Below, piece by piece: positions 56,199-64,000 of a DNA stretch of 64,000 nucleotides (position 1 is the first letter of the stretch; every line of letters begins with the position of its first letter). Source of the DNA: Enterococcus italicus DSM 15952 (GTDB taxonomy: Bacteria > Bacillota > Bacilli > Lactobacillales > Enterococcaceae); contig NZ_GL622241.1 of NCBI RefSeq assembly GCF_000185365.1, forward strand, positions 913,545 through 977,544, in the 5' to 3' direction. Under the pieces are notes generated by a model that worked only from the letters and a program-made list of their open reading frames with translations, was not told where the DNA came from and did no database searches. The translations under genes and the position numbers were made by a program.

Positions 56199-57620
56199 AT
56201 GGATATTGTTACATTAGCTCGAATCCAATTTGCTATGACAACCGTGTTTCACTATTTCTTCGTCCCATTTTCGATTGGGATGGCGTTTGTTGTTGCAATT
56301 ATGGAAACTCTTTATGTAACGAAAAAAGACGAAGTGTATAAAAAGATGACCAAGTTTTGGGCTCAAATCTTATTATTAAGTTTCGCAGTTGGTGTCGTAA
56401 CAGGTATTATTCAAGAGTTTCAATTCGGTATGAACTGGTCAGATTACTCTCGCTTTGTAGGTGACATCTTTGGTGCACCGCTAGCAGTAGAAGCGTTATT
56501 AGCATTCTTTTTAGAATCAACCTTTTTAGGGTTATGGATGTTTACTTGGGATCGGGTGAAACCAGGCGTCCATGCATTATTCATTTGGTTAGTTGGCTTT
56601 GGTTCAGTCATGTCAGCCTTTTGGATTTTGGTTGCCAATAGTTTTATGCAACATCCGACTGGGTATACGCTAAATAATGGCCGGGCAGAAATGACTGACT
56701 TCGGCGCAATTTTAAAAAATCCCCAAGTGTGGTATGAATTTTCTCACGTCATTGCGGGTGCTATTGTCACTGGTGGGATTGTAGTTGCGGGTTTATCTGC
56801 ATTCAAGCTACTTAAAAAGCATCAATTAAGTGAAATGACACAAACCATCTACAAAAAAACGATGCGTGTCGGTTTATGGGTGACACTTGTTGCTTCGGCT
56901 TCGGTATTATTTGCAGGAGACCTACAAATGAAAGCATTGGTTGAAGACCAACCAATGAAATTCGCTGCAACGGAAGGCCTATATGAAAACTCAGGAGATC
57001 CAGCCGCTTGGACAGTGGTCGCTTGGGCAAATGAAGCGAAAAAAGAACGCGTATTTGGGGTTGAAATTCCATATATGCTAAGTATTTTATCTTATAACGC
57101 TCCAGAAGGCGCTGTTAAAGGGATGAACGAAATCAATGAAGAATTAACAGCTAAATATGGTGAAGGTAATTACTATCCACCTGTCAATACCTTGTTCTGG
57201 AGTTTCCGTATAATGGCTGGTTTTGGTACGTTGATGCTGATTACAGCGATTGTGGGCTTAATTATGACGCGTAAGAATAAGCAAGCACTATTTGAGAAAA
57301 AATGGCTACTATGGATTTTTGGATTTATGACTTTTTCACCGTTCCTTGCAAACACATCAGGTTGGTTAATCACTGAGCTTGGTCGTTATCCATGGACTGT
57401 ATATGGTCTTTTCAAGATTGAAGATAGTGTCTCACCAAATGTATCAGTCACTTCATTGTTAATCTCGAATATTATTTATTTCTTATTATTTACAGGATTA
57501 GGTGCGGTGATGGTGTATCTTGTTATTCGTGAATTGAAGAAAGGTCCTGAGTATGTGGATCATCAACACGAAGAAGATAGCAAGCCGTCAATCGACCCAT
57601 TCGATGGAGGTGCATTCTAA
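56199..57620 (+). CDS. cydA: cytochrome bd ubiquinol/menaquinol oxidase subunit I (CydA)
   Basis: From the ATG at 56199 (GGAGGAATTAGAA upstream) this is 473 residues with about nine membrane helices. Haem-ligand regions are visible: the His in VFHYFFVPFSIG (near residue 19) and the His in FSHVIAGA. The long Q-loop extension of E. coli CydA is missing, as in other Firmicutes. It oxidises (demethyl)menaquinol and reduces oxygen to water. cydB follows with a one-base overlap. Confidence 0.95.
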   Translation: MDIVTLARIQFAMTTVFHYFFVPFSIGMAFVVAIMETLYVTKKDEVYKKMTKFWAQILLLSFAVGVVTGIIQEFQFGMNWSDYSRFVGDIFGAPLAVEALLAFFLESTFLGLWMFTWDRVKPGVHALFIWLVGFGSVMSAFWILVANSFMQHPTGYTLNNGRAEMTDFGAILKNPQVWYEFSHVIAGAIVTGGIVVAGLSAFKLLKKHQLSEMTQTIYKKTMRVGLWVTLVASASVLFAGDLQMKALVEDQPMKFAATEGLYENSGDPAAWTVVAWANEAKKERVFGVEIPYMLSILSYNAPEGAVKGMNEINEELTAKYGEGNYYPPVNTLFWSFRIMAGFGTLMLITAIVGLIMTRKNKQALFEKKWLLWIFGFMTFSPFLANTSGWLITELGRYPWTVYGLFKIEDSVSPNVSVTSLLISNIIYFLLFTGLGAVMVYLVIRELKKGPEYVDHQHEEDSKPSIDPFDGGAF

Positions 57621-58630
57621 TGTCTGGATTACAATTAATGTGGTTTGTCTTGATTGGTGTTTTATTTTCTGGCTTTTTCTTCTTAGAAGGATTCGACTTT
57701 GGTGTCGGCATGTCCGTACAGACACTTGCGCACAATGAAAAAGAAAAAGATCAAATCATCAATACCATCGGACCTGTCTGGGATGGAAATGAAGTCTGGC
57801 TATTGACTGCTGGAGGTGCGATGTTCGCATCGTTCCCATATTGGTATGCCTCTTTATTCAGTGGTTACTACTTAATCTTGTTTATTATTTTGTTTGGCTT
57901 AATTATCCGTGGGGTTTCATTTGAATTCCGCCACAAAGTCCCAGAAAAGAATAAAAATTTCTGGAACTGGACATTGAGCATTGGAAGCTTTATCGTGCCA
58001 TTTTTCTTTGGCCTATTGTTTATTAGTTTGGTACAAGGAATGCCAATTGATGCGGACGGCAATATGACAGCGACCTTTACTGATTATGTGAATGTCTTTT
58101 CTGTAGTTGGTGGGGTGGCGTTGACATTACTTTGCTACTTACATGGATTAAATTATATTTCCTTGAAGACAGAAGGACTGGTCAGAGAGCATGCCCGTAA
58201 CTACGCAAAATTATTGTATTATGTTTTGTATGTGGGATTAGTTTTATTCGCGGTCTTGATGTATTTCCAAACAGACTTCTTTGCAAAAAATGCAGTGCTA
58301 ACAACTGTCTTAGTCGTAGCAATTGTGCTGCTAACAATTTTTGCAAATGTTTCAGTCTTTAAAGAAAAAGAACTCGCTGCCTTTTTAGCGAGTGGGTTAA
58401 CATTGGTTGTTTTGGTCGTCTTATTATTTACTGGACTATTCCCACGTGTGATGATTAGTTCATTAGGTAGTCAATTTGATATTTTAATTAAAGATGCTTC
58501 TTCTACACCGTATACTTTGAAACTTATGACGTATATTTCCTTTACGTTGTTGCCATTTGTTTTAGCTTATACAGCGTGGGCATATTATGTATTTAGACGA
58601 CGTGTGACTTTAGATGTGAAAGGATACTAG
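57620..58630 (+). CDS. cydB: cytochrome bd oxidase subunit II (CydB)
   Basis: This 336-residue protein has about eight membrane segments. LEGFDFGVGM, TIGPVWDGNEVWLLTAGGAMFASFPYWYA (cited in part) and RGVSFEFRHKVP are CydB signatures. It partners CydA in the bd oxidase. Its start overlaps the cydA stop by one base, and cydD follows two bases after its own stop. Confidence 0.95.
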   Translation: MSGLQLMWFVLIGVLFSGFFFLEGFDFGVGMSVQTLAHNEKEKDQIINTIGPVWDGNEVWLLTAGGAMFASFPYWYASLFSGYYLILFIILFGLIIRGVSFEFRHKVPEKNKNFWNWTLSIGSFIVPFFFGLLFISLVQGMPIDADGNMTATFTDYVNVFSVVGGVALTLLCYLHGLNYISLKTEGLVREHARNYAKLLYYVLYVGLVLFAVLMYFQTDFFAKNAVLTTVLVVAIVLLTIFANVSVFKEKELAAFLASGLTLVVLVVLLFTGLFPRVMISSLGSQFDILIKDASSTPYTLKLMTYISFTLLPFVLAYTAWAYYVFRRRVTLDVKGY

Positions 58631-58631
58631 A

Positions 58632-60356
58632 ATGGTTGATAAAGCGATTATGCGCTTGCCGAACATTCAAAAAATAATGGGGGTGCTTGCAGGATATGCT
58701 ATCTTGCAAGCCCTCTTTATAATCGGGCAAGCTTACACCTTAGCAACAGTCATTACGAATCTTTGGGAAGGTCAGGGTCTATCTTCTCAGCTAGCGATGG
58801 TAGGACTATTTTTTCTTAGTTATAGTGCGCGCCATGGTGTGACATTTTTAAGAGATAAGTTACTAGATACCTATGCACAAAAACAGGCCCAAGAGTTACG
58901 AAGTCAATTATTGGCGAAGCTCTTTCGTCTAGGGCCGGTGGTTGTCCAAGAGCAAGGAACGGGAAATATGATTACGATGGCCTTGGAAGGAATTTCGCAA
59001 GTAGAAAATTACATTCATCTCATTTTGGCTAAAATGATGAATATGATGATTGTTCCTTGGCTTATTTTAGCGGTCATCTTTTTGCTTGATTGGGAATCTG
59101 GCGTGACGTTGTTACTGATTTTTCCGTTGATTATTATTTTTATGATTATACTGGGCTACGCTGCACAGGCTAAAGCTGATCGTCAGTACAAGGCGTTTCA
59201 ATTGTTGTCCAATCATTTTATCGATTCACTGCGAGGAATCGATACGTTAAAAGTCTTTGGCTTAAGCAAAAGATATGGCCGCAGTATCTATAATACGAGC
59301 GAGGCGTTTCGTAAAGCGACCATGAGCACATTACGGATTGGGATTCTTTCGACGTTTGCGTTGGATTTCTTTACGACGCTTTCGGTAGCAATCGTTGCGG
59401 TATTATTAGGGTTGCGATTGATAAAGCAGGAAGTCTTTTTATTTCCAGCCTTAACGGTCTTGATTTTGTCGCCAGAATATTTTCTACCAGTACGTGACTT
59501 TTCGAGTGATTACCATGCGACACTTGACGGTAAAAATGCGATGACAGCGGTCCGTGAAGTATTGGAGCTACCTGAGCGAGAAGAGCAACAAAAAGCTTTG
59601 CCAAAATGGACCAGCACCACGTCATTAATGCTTGAGCAAATGAGCTTTTCTTATGACGGTCATACTGAGACGATTCAACCGTTTGATTTTGCGACGACGG
59701 GATTCAAAAAAATCGGTGTGATTGGGATGAGTGGCTCTGGTAAGTCGACATTCATCAGTGGGTTAAGTGGCTTTCTCACTCCGCATAGTGGCGCTATTCA
59801 GGTGGCGGACCAATCGTTGACTTCGTTTGCCCAAACAGATTGGCAAAAACAAATGAGCTACATTCCACAAAGCCCGTATCTCTTCCAACTAACTTTGCGT
59901 GAAAATATTGCGTTTTATACGCCTGAAGCGACAGAGGCTGAGATTTTAGAAGCAATCGAAGTAGTAGGGCTCAATGAATTAGTCGCTGAGCTTCCAGAAG
60001 GCATCGATACGCCGATTGGTCAAGGAGCGCGAGCGCTAAGTGGGGGACAAGCACAGCGGATTGCATTGGCTCGAGCATTTTTAGATAAAGAAAGAAAAAT
60101 CTTGCTCTTTGATGAGCCGACTGCGCATTTAGATATCGAAACGGAAGTGGAAATCAAGGAGCGCATGCTGCCATTGATGGAAAATAGGCTGGTCTTTTTC
60201 GCGACGCACCGCTTGCACTGGATGCACCAAATGGATCTGATTTTGGTTATTGAGCAAGGCAAAATTGTCGAGCAAGGGACCTTTGCTGAGTTGACTGCTA
60301 AGCAAGGACATTTTTATGATTTAACGAAACAAATGAGGAGGGAAGCCGATGTTTAA
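58632..60356 (+). CDS. cydD: thiol reductant ABC exporter subunit CydD
   Basis: This 574-residue half-transporter has six membrane helices and an ATPase domain with [17 protein letters not shown] and ILLFDEPTAHLD. With CydC it exports glutathione or cysteine-type reductants, needed for assembly of cytochrome bd. It is placed in the cydABDC order. The last bases overlap the cydC start by eight. The CydD assignment follows its order in the operon and its differences from the neighbour. Confidence 0.9.
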   Translation: MVDKAIMRLPNIQKIMGVLAGYAILQALFIIGQAYTLATVITNLWEGQGLSSQLAMVGLFFLSYSARHGVTFLRDKLLDTYAQKQAQELRSQLLAKLFRLGPVVVQEQGTGNMITMALEGISQVENYIHLILAKMMNMMIVPWLILAVIFLLDWESGVTLLLIFPLIIIFMIILGYAAQAKADRQYKAFQLLSNHFIDSLRGIDTLKVFGLSKRYGRSIYNTSEAFRKATMSTLRIGILSTFALDFFTTLSVAIVAVLLGLRLIKQEVFLFPALTVLILSPEYFLPVRDFSSDYHATLDGKNAMTAVREVLELPEREEQQKALPKWTSTTSLMLEQMSFSYDGHTETIQPFDFATTGFKKIGVIGMSGSGKSTFISGLSGFLTPHSGAIQVADQSLTSFAQTDWQKQMSYIPQSPYLFQLTLRENIAFYTPEATEAEILEAIEVVGLNELVAELPEGIDTPIGQGARALSGGQAQRIALARAFLDKERKILLFDEPTAHLDIETEVEIKERMLPLMENRLVFFATHRLHWMHQMDLILVIEQGKIVEQGTFAELTAKQGHFYDLTKQMRREADV

Positions 60357-62091
60357 AATCCCACTTTTTCAATCGCTAAAGCATGATCAATGGGTCAAAC
60401 CATTTTTACATCACTACAAGCGAGTCTTGTATTTGGCTCTTTTTCTAGGGTTTATGACCTTTTTCTGTGCGGGTGCGTTGATGTTTACGTCTGGTTATTT
60501 GATTAGTCGCTCGGCATCTTTACCCGAGAATATTTTGATGATATACATTCCAATCGTGTTGACGCGAGCATTTGGGATTGGTAGACCGGTCTTTCGTTAT
60601 GTGGAGCGCTTAACCAGTCATAATTGGGTCTTGAAAATGACATCTAAGTTGCGCTTACAACTTTATAATACTCTAGAAAAAGATGCGATTTTCTTTAAAC
60701 GGACCTATCGGATGGGGGACATCTTGGGCTTGTTGGCTGAAGATATTAATCATATTCAAAATCTTTATTTACGGACCATTTTTCCGACGATTATCGCGTG
60801 GGTTTTGTATTGTTTCGTAGTGATTGGGCTAGGATTTGTTTCGCTGTGGTTTGCCTTGATGATGCTGGTCCTTTTTTTAGGGTTGGTGGTCGTCTTTCCA
60901 TTAGTCTCAGTGTTACGCAATGGTGCAAGACAAGAACGAGAAAAGCAAGTGAAAAATGCACTATATGTAGACTTGACGGATAATGTGATGGGTGTCTCTG
61001 ACTGGATCTTCAGTCAACGATCACAGGAATATGTCGATACTTATTTAGCCAACGAGCAAGAACTTTACGATGTGCAAAATGAGTTACGTCAATTTAACCG
61101 TCGACGAAATTTTCTTTTCCAGCTGTATATTGGGTTGATGGCGGTTAGTTTGATTCTTTGGACGAGTCAGCGCTTTGTTGGCAATCATGGGGGTGCGGCC
61201 AATTGGATTGCGGCCTTTGTCTTGAGCCTTTTTCCACTGATTGATGCCTTTGCCGTGTTGCCAGATGCAGCACAAGAAACCAATGTGTACAAAGATTCTC
61301 TCGATCGTTTAAATGCACTGAATGGCAAAGACCAGCCCGAACCAAAAAAAGTAATGGTTGATTCGACAGATATTCATCTTAGTGATGTCTCATTTCACTA
61401 TGAAAATGAAACCAAAGTCGTGTTAAATCAACTAAACTTAACCATTCCACAAGGACAACACGTGGCGATTTTGGGTCGAAGCGGCTCCGGTAAAAGTACA
61501 TTGGCGACGTTGATTCGTGGTGATTTGACCCCTACTGCTGGTTCTTTGACATTAGGTGGCGTTTTGACGAGTTCGTTTGGTGATCAGATGGCCCAATACA
61601 TTGGGGTGATTCAGCAAACACCGTATCTTTTTCACACGACGATTTTAAATAATTTACGTATTGGAAATGAAGACGCATCTGTCGAAGAAGTCTGGCACGT
61701 GCTTGAACGAGTAGGCTTGAAAGAATTGGTTCAGCGCTTACCGGATGGGTTGCAGACAATGGTCGATGAAGCGGGCTTGCGTTTTTCTGGAGGCGAGCGT
61801 CATCGGATGGCATTGGCACGGATTTTGTTACAAGATACGCCGATTGTCCTATTAGATGAGCCGACTGTTGGTCTGGATCCGATTACCGAACAAGCGTTAA
61901 TTGAAACCTTTTTTGATGAGTTGGCAGAAAAGACAGTCATTTGGGTGACGCATCATTTGCAAGGAATTGATCAGATGGAGCGGGTCATTTTTATCGAAGA
62001 TGGTCAAATTGAGTTATCCGGTAGTCCAGCCGAATTAGCTGCGACAAATGCACGTTACCAACGATTAAAAGCAATCGATGAAGGACGCTAA
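60349..62091 (+). CDS. cydC: thiol reductant ABC exporter subunit CydC
   Basis: This 580-residue half-transporter opens with LFQSLKHDQWVKPFLHHYKR. It has CydC-type membrane text (TRAFGIGRPVFRYVERLTSH) and an ATPase domain with LGRSGSGKST, FSGGERHR and IVLLDEPTVGLDP. It pairs with CydD. An AGGAGG site lies inside the end of cydD. The downstream region holds the composite repeats and a bidirectional terminator. Confidence 0.9.
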   Translation: MFKIPLFQSLKHDQWVKPFLHHYKRVLYLALFLGFMTFFCAGALMFTSGYLISRSASLPENILMIYIPIVLTRAFGIGRPVFRYVERLTSHNWVLKMTSKLRLQLYNTLEKDAIFFKRTYRMGDILGLLAEDINHIQNLYLRTIFPTIIAWVLYCFVVIGLGFVSLWFALMMLVLFLGLVVVFPLVSVLRNGARQEREKQVKNALYVDLTDNVMGVSDWIFSQRSQEYVDTYLANEQELYDVQNELRQFNRRRNFLFQLYIGLMAVSLILWTSQRFVGNHGGAANWIAAFVLSLFPLIDAFAVLPDAAQETNVYKDSLDRLNALNGKDQPEPKKVMVDSTDIHLSDVSFHYENETKVVLNQLNLTIPQGQHVAILGRSGSGKSTLATLIRGDLTPTAGSLTLGGVLTSSFGDQMAQYIGVIQQTPYLFHTTILNNLRIGNEDASVEEVWHVLERVGLKELVQRLPDGLQTMVDEAGLRFSGGERHRMALARILLQDTPIVLLDEPTVGLDPITEQALIETFFDELAEKTVIWVTHHLQGIDQMERVIFIEDGQIELSGSPAELAATNARYQRLKAIDEGR

Positions 62092-62260
62092 TAGAGGTTG
62101 TGACTAAAGCGATTAGATCCGAGCAATACGTTCAGAAATGCCAAAATTGATTTTCAATTTTGCGGATTTTTGACGTAATGTCGAGGGATCTGCTTTAGAC
62201 ACACCGTTTAAATAGAGGTTGTGACTAAAGCGATTAGATCCGAGCAATACGTTCAGAAAT
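62090..62260. repeat. composite intergenic repeat, A-B-A, locus 2 (inverted relative to locus 1)
   Basis: A 50-base unit (62090-62139) is repeated exactly at 62211-62260, period 121 bases, with a 71-base spacer between. Its reverse complement matches the 49.0-49.2 kb repeat: CTAAAGCGATTAGAT against the complement of ATCTAATCGCTTTAG. The spacer is also related. The first copy abuts the cydC stop codon. Confidence 0.85.
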
Positions 62261-62278
62261 TGTTGAGTAATTCGCTAC

Positions 62279-62335
62279 AAAAGGGCCAGGAAATCCGAAG
62301 TGTTAAACTTCTGGATTTCCTGGCCCTTTTGTAGT
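62279..62335. terminator. bidirectional terminator between cydC and the polyprenyl synthase gene
   Basis: AAAGGGCCAGGAAATCCGAAG pairs across with CTTCTGGATTTCCTGGCCCTTT (62279-62300 with 62308-62329; cited arms are slightly shortened), with T and A tails. It separates convergent genes. Confidence 0.85.
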
Positions 62336-62354
62336 TAATTGTCTTAGCTTCTTT

Positions 62355-63335
62355 TTAATGATTTCGTTTTAGTAATTGTTTGGTTAGGCGCTCTAATTGC
62401 TCACGTGCTGCACCTGCAGGTAATTCTTGAATACCAGCCAATGCTTTTTCGGTATAAGATCGAGCGAAGGCTTTTGCTTGTTCGACGCCTTGGTAATGAA
62501 CGACTAAAGCGGCGACTTCTTTGGCCTCAGCTTCGGTTAAGTTTGCTCGTTTTTCTAAGAGTGGTGCAAAGGCAGCCGGATTCTTGGTTTTTGCTAATAG
62601 CAAGGGGATGGTGTAGACACCTTGCGTCAAGTCTTCTAAGACCGGTTTTTGTAAGATTGCTTCGTTAGCAGTGTAGTCCAAGATATCATCATAAGCTTGA
62701 AAGGCAATCCCGATATTTCGGCCAATTTCACCGGCTAAAGCTTCAATCTGCGGAGAGGTCTTGCCAAAATGGGCGCCCTCAAGGCAAGCGAGCCAGAAGA
62801 GTTCTGCTGTTTTGCCATTGACGCTTAGCAAGTAGTCATCAATTGTTTGATTGACATTGTAGCGTAAGTTCATTTGATCTAGCTCACCTAATAGCAAGCC
62901 TTTCATCGCTTGGGCATTTGTCGCCATGAAAGGAGAGCCGTTCATCACATCAATCAAGACTTCAAAAAATAAAGTGAACAATAAATCGCCGGTATAGACA
63001 GCGATATCTTTGCCATAATGAGCTTGAACAGTCAGTGTCCCGCGGCGTAGCGGTGAATCATCTATAATATCATCGTGTATGAGTGTCGCCATATGGAGCA
63101 ACTCAATCGAAGAAGCTACTTTGATCAATTCTTCTTCATTTTGTTTTTTTGGATCACCAAGTTCAGCAAATAAAAAGAAAAAGGCAGGTCGTAAATACTT
63201 GCCACCAGCTTGACTGAATTCAACCAAAGCATCTTGAATGTCTTTGTTGCGTACAGTCAGCTGTTTTTCTAAAAATGAGCATACGACTTGGAGTTTGTTT
63301 TGAATCGTGGGATAATCGTTCCAGTGTGAATGCAT
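62355..63335 (-). CDS. polyprenyl diphosphate synthase (heptaprenyl/hexaprenyl synthase large subunit type)
   Basis: From the ATG at 63335 (GAAAGGG upstream) this is 326 residues. The first Asp-rich motif is LIHDDIIDDSPLRRG and the second is FQAYDDILDY, both needed for prenyl chain elongation. It makes the side chain for (demethyl)menaquinone and lies divergently beside menA. The regulatory small subunit (HepS type) is not in view. The role fits the neighbouring cytochrome bd genes. Confidence 0.9.
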   Translation of the reverse strand: MHSHWNDYPTIQNKLQVVCSFLEKQLTVRNKDIQDALVEFSQAGGKYLRPAFFFLFAELGDPKKQNEEELIKVASSIELLHMATLIHDDIIDDSPLRRGTLTVQAHYGKDIAVYTGDLLFTLFFEVLIDVMNGSPFMATNAQAMKGLLLGELDQMNLRYNVNQTIDDYLLSVNGKTAELFWLACLEGAHFGKTSPQIEALAGEIGRNIGIAFQAYDDILDYTANEAILQKPVLEDLTQGVYTIPLLLAKTKNPAAFAPLLEKRANLTEAEAKEVAALVVHYQGVEQAKAFARSYTEKALAGIQELPAGAAREQLERLTKQLLKRNH

Positions 63336-63435
63336 AATACAGCCCTTTCGATAGTCAGAGTCACATAGACACATTTTACCCTATTTTCTATCGAATTGGC
63401 TAATTTTATGCAAGTTTCTTGGAAAGGAGGATGTT

Positions 63436-64000
63436 ATGTCACTAAAAGTTTTTTTAGAGCTTGTGGAGTTTAAAGCGAAGACTGCGAGCGTATTGCCGTT
63501 TTTGATAGGTATTTGCTATAGTTGGTATCAATTTCAGTCCATTCATTTAGGATTTGTTCTTATGTTTTTTATTGCAATGTTTTTATTTAATATGGCTGTA
63601 GATATTTTAGATAATTATAATGATTACCATCATGCGACAAGTGTGCATGATTATAAAGAAAAGACCAATATCATTGGCCGGGAAAATCTTTCACTGCGAC
63701 TGGTGTTTTGGTTAATGATCGGTATGATTGTCGTATCGGCGACGATGGGGATTTTACTGGCGACTGTGGTTGGTTGGCCGCTGCTATGGATGGGCCTTTT
63801 CTGTTATTTTGTGGGTATTTTTTATTCGTCTGGTCCTAAGCCACTTTCGAGCATGCCAGTTGGTGAATTTTTCTCAGGTTTTACAATGGGCTTTATGATT
63901 ACGCTCATCTGTGTTTATTTGAACACGTACCAAGCATTTTATTGGAATTTTTCACAAATTTTCAGTATCTTTATAATTGCATTGCCTAATACATTATGGA
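63436..64000 (+). CDS. menA: 1,4-dihydroxy-2-naphthoate polyprenyltransferase MenA, partial
   Basis: The frame runs open from the ATG at 63436 (GGAAAGGAGG upstream) to the window end, 188 codons. It is a UbiA-family membrane enzyme: KAKTASVLPFLIG at the start, the Asp-rich motif NMAVDILDNYNDYHH, and several hydrophobic segments. It attaches the polyprenyl tail to dihydroxynaphthoate to give demethylmenaquinone. The gene is cut by the window edge, so its end is not seen. Confidence 0.88.
   Translation, partial: MSLKVFLELVEFKAKTASVLPFLIGICYSWYQFQSIHLGFVLMFFIAMFLFNMAVDILDNYNDYHHATSVHDYKEKTNIIGRENLSLRLVFWLMIGMIVVSATMGILLATVVGWPLLWMGLFCYFVGIFYSSGPKPLSSMPVGEFFSGFTMGFMITLICVYLNTYQAFYWNFSQIFSIFIIALPNTLW

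Overview
The window looks like a chromosomal segment of a low-GC Gram-positive bacterium of the Lactobacillales, most likely Enterococcus or a close relative. The reasons are the strong AGGAGG-type ribosome binding sites, LAAC/LGAC lipoboxes, a T-box leader, IS30-type elements, a Zur-controlled set of zinc-free ribosomal proteins beside AdcA, and a cydABDC cluster next to demethylmenaquinone genes. Genus is an inference; no rRNA or other marker gene is present.

Layout. 1-5.0 kb is an insertion-sequence scrapyard: one nearly whole IS30-family element, a lone P-loop protein, and at least three more IS30-type 5' ends packed around a quinone-dependent D-lactate dehydrogenase gene (dld). 5.1-6.7 kb holds a UlaA/UlaB-type PTS pair. 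7.0-10.3 kb is a NUDIX hydrolase abutting a phospholipase-D/helicase/DUF3427 protein, a possible genome-defence pair. 10.4-22.1 kb is a beta-glucoside locus: aldo/keto reductase, RpiR regulator, GH1 6-phospho-beta-glucosidase, GH3 glucosidase, LacI regulator, ABC importer (its binding protein is frameshifted), a DUF624 protein and a BglK-like ROK kinase. The logic appears to be uptake by ABC transporter, ATP-dependent phosphorylation, then hydrolysis, rather than PTS uptake.

22-35 kb is mostly housekeeping and transport: membrane-anchored XRE regulators, DUF1456, CorA, SDR, Dus, VOC, an amino-acid ABC transporter preceded by what looks like a tyrosine-rich leader-peptide attenuator, an APC permease, a nitroreductase and an L-lactate dehydrogenase family enzyme. 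35.1-37.8 kb is a zinc-starvation operon with a Zur-type box (rpsN, rpmF, rpmG, small proteins, adcA) that carries two single-base deletions. 37.9-40.5 kb is an RpiR regulator with rpiA and a Gfo/Idh/MocA oxidoreductase. A T-box precedes a MetE-like methyltransferase. azlCD, a CopB-type copper ATPase, a SemiSWEET, an RpiB-like isomerase and a CDF transporter follow.

49.4-52.8 kb encodes a PhnDCEE phosphonate/phosphite importer, 53.0-55.9 kb lutABC (lactate oxidation), 56.2-62.1 kb cydABDC (cytochrome bd and its assembly exporter), and 62.4 kb to the end a polyprenyl diphosphate synthase and the start of menA. Together with dld this outlines a lactate-to-quinone-to-oxygen respiratory capability. 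The 49-62 kb block is bracketed by inverted copies of a composite intergenic repeat.

The most interesting signals are the aromatic leader-peptide attenuator at 27.1-27.4 kb, the pair of matched promoters in the beta-glucoside locus, the IS30-end cluster with hairpins over transposase start codons, the inverted repeats, and three single-base deletions that need checking against raw reads.
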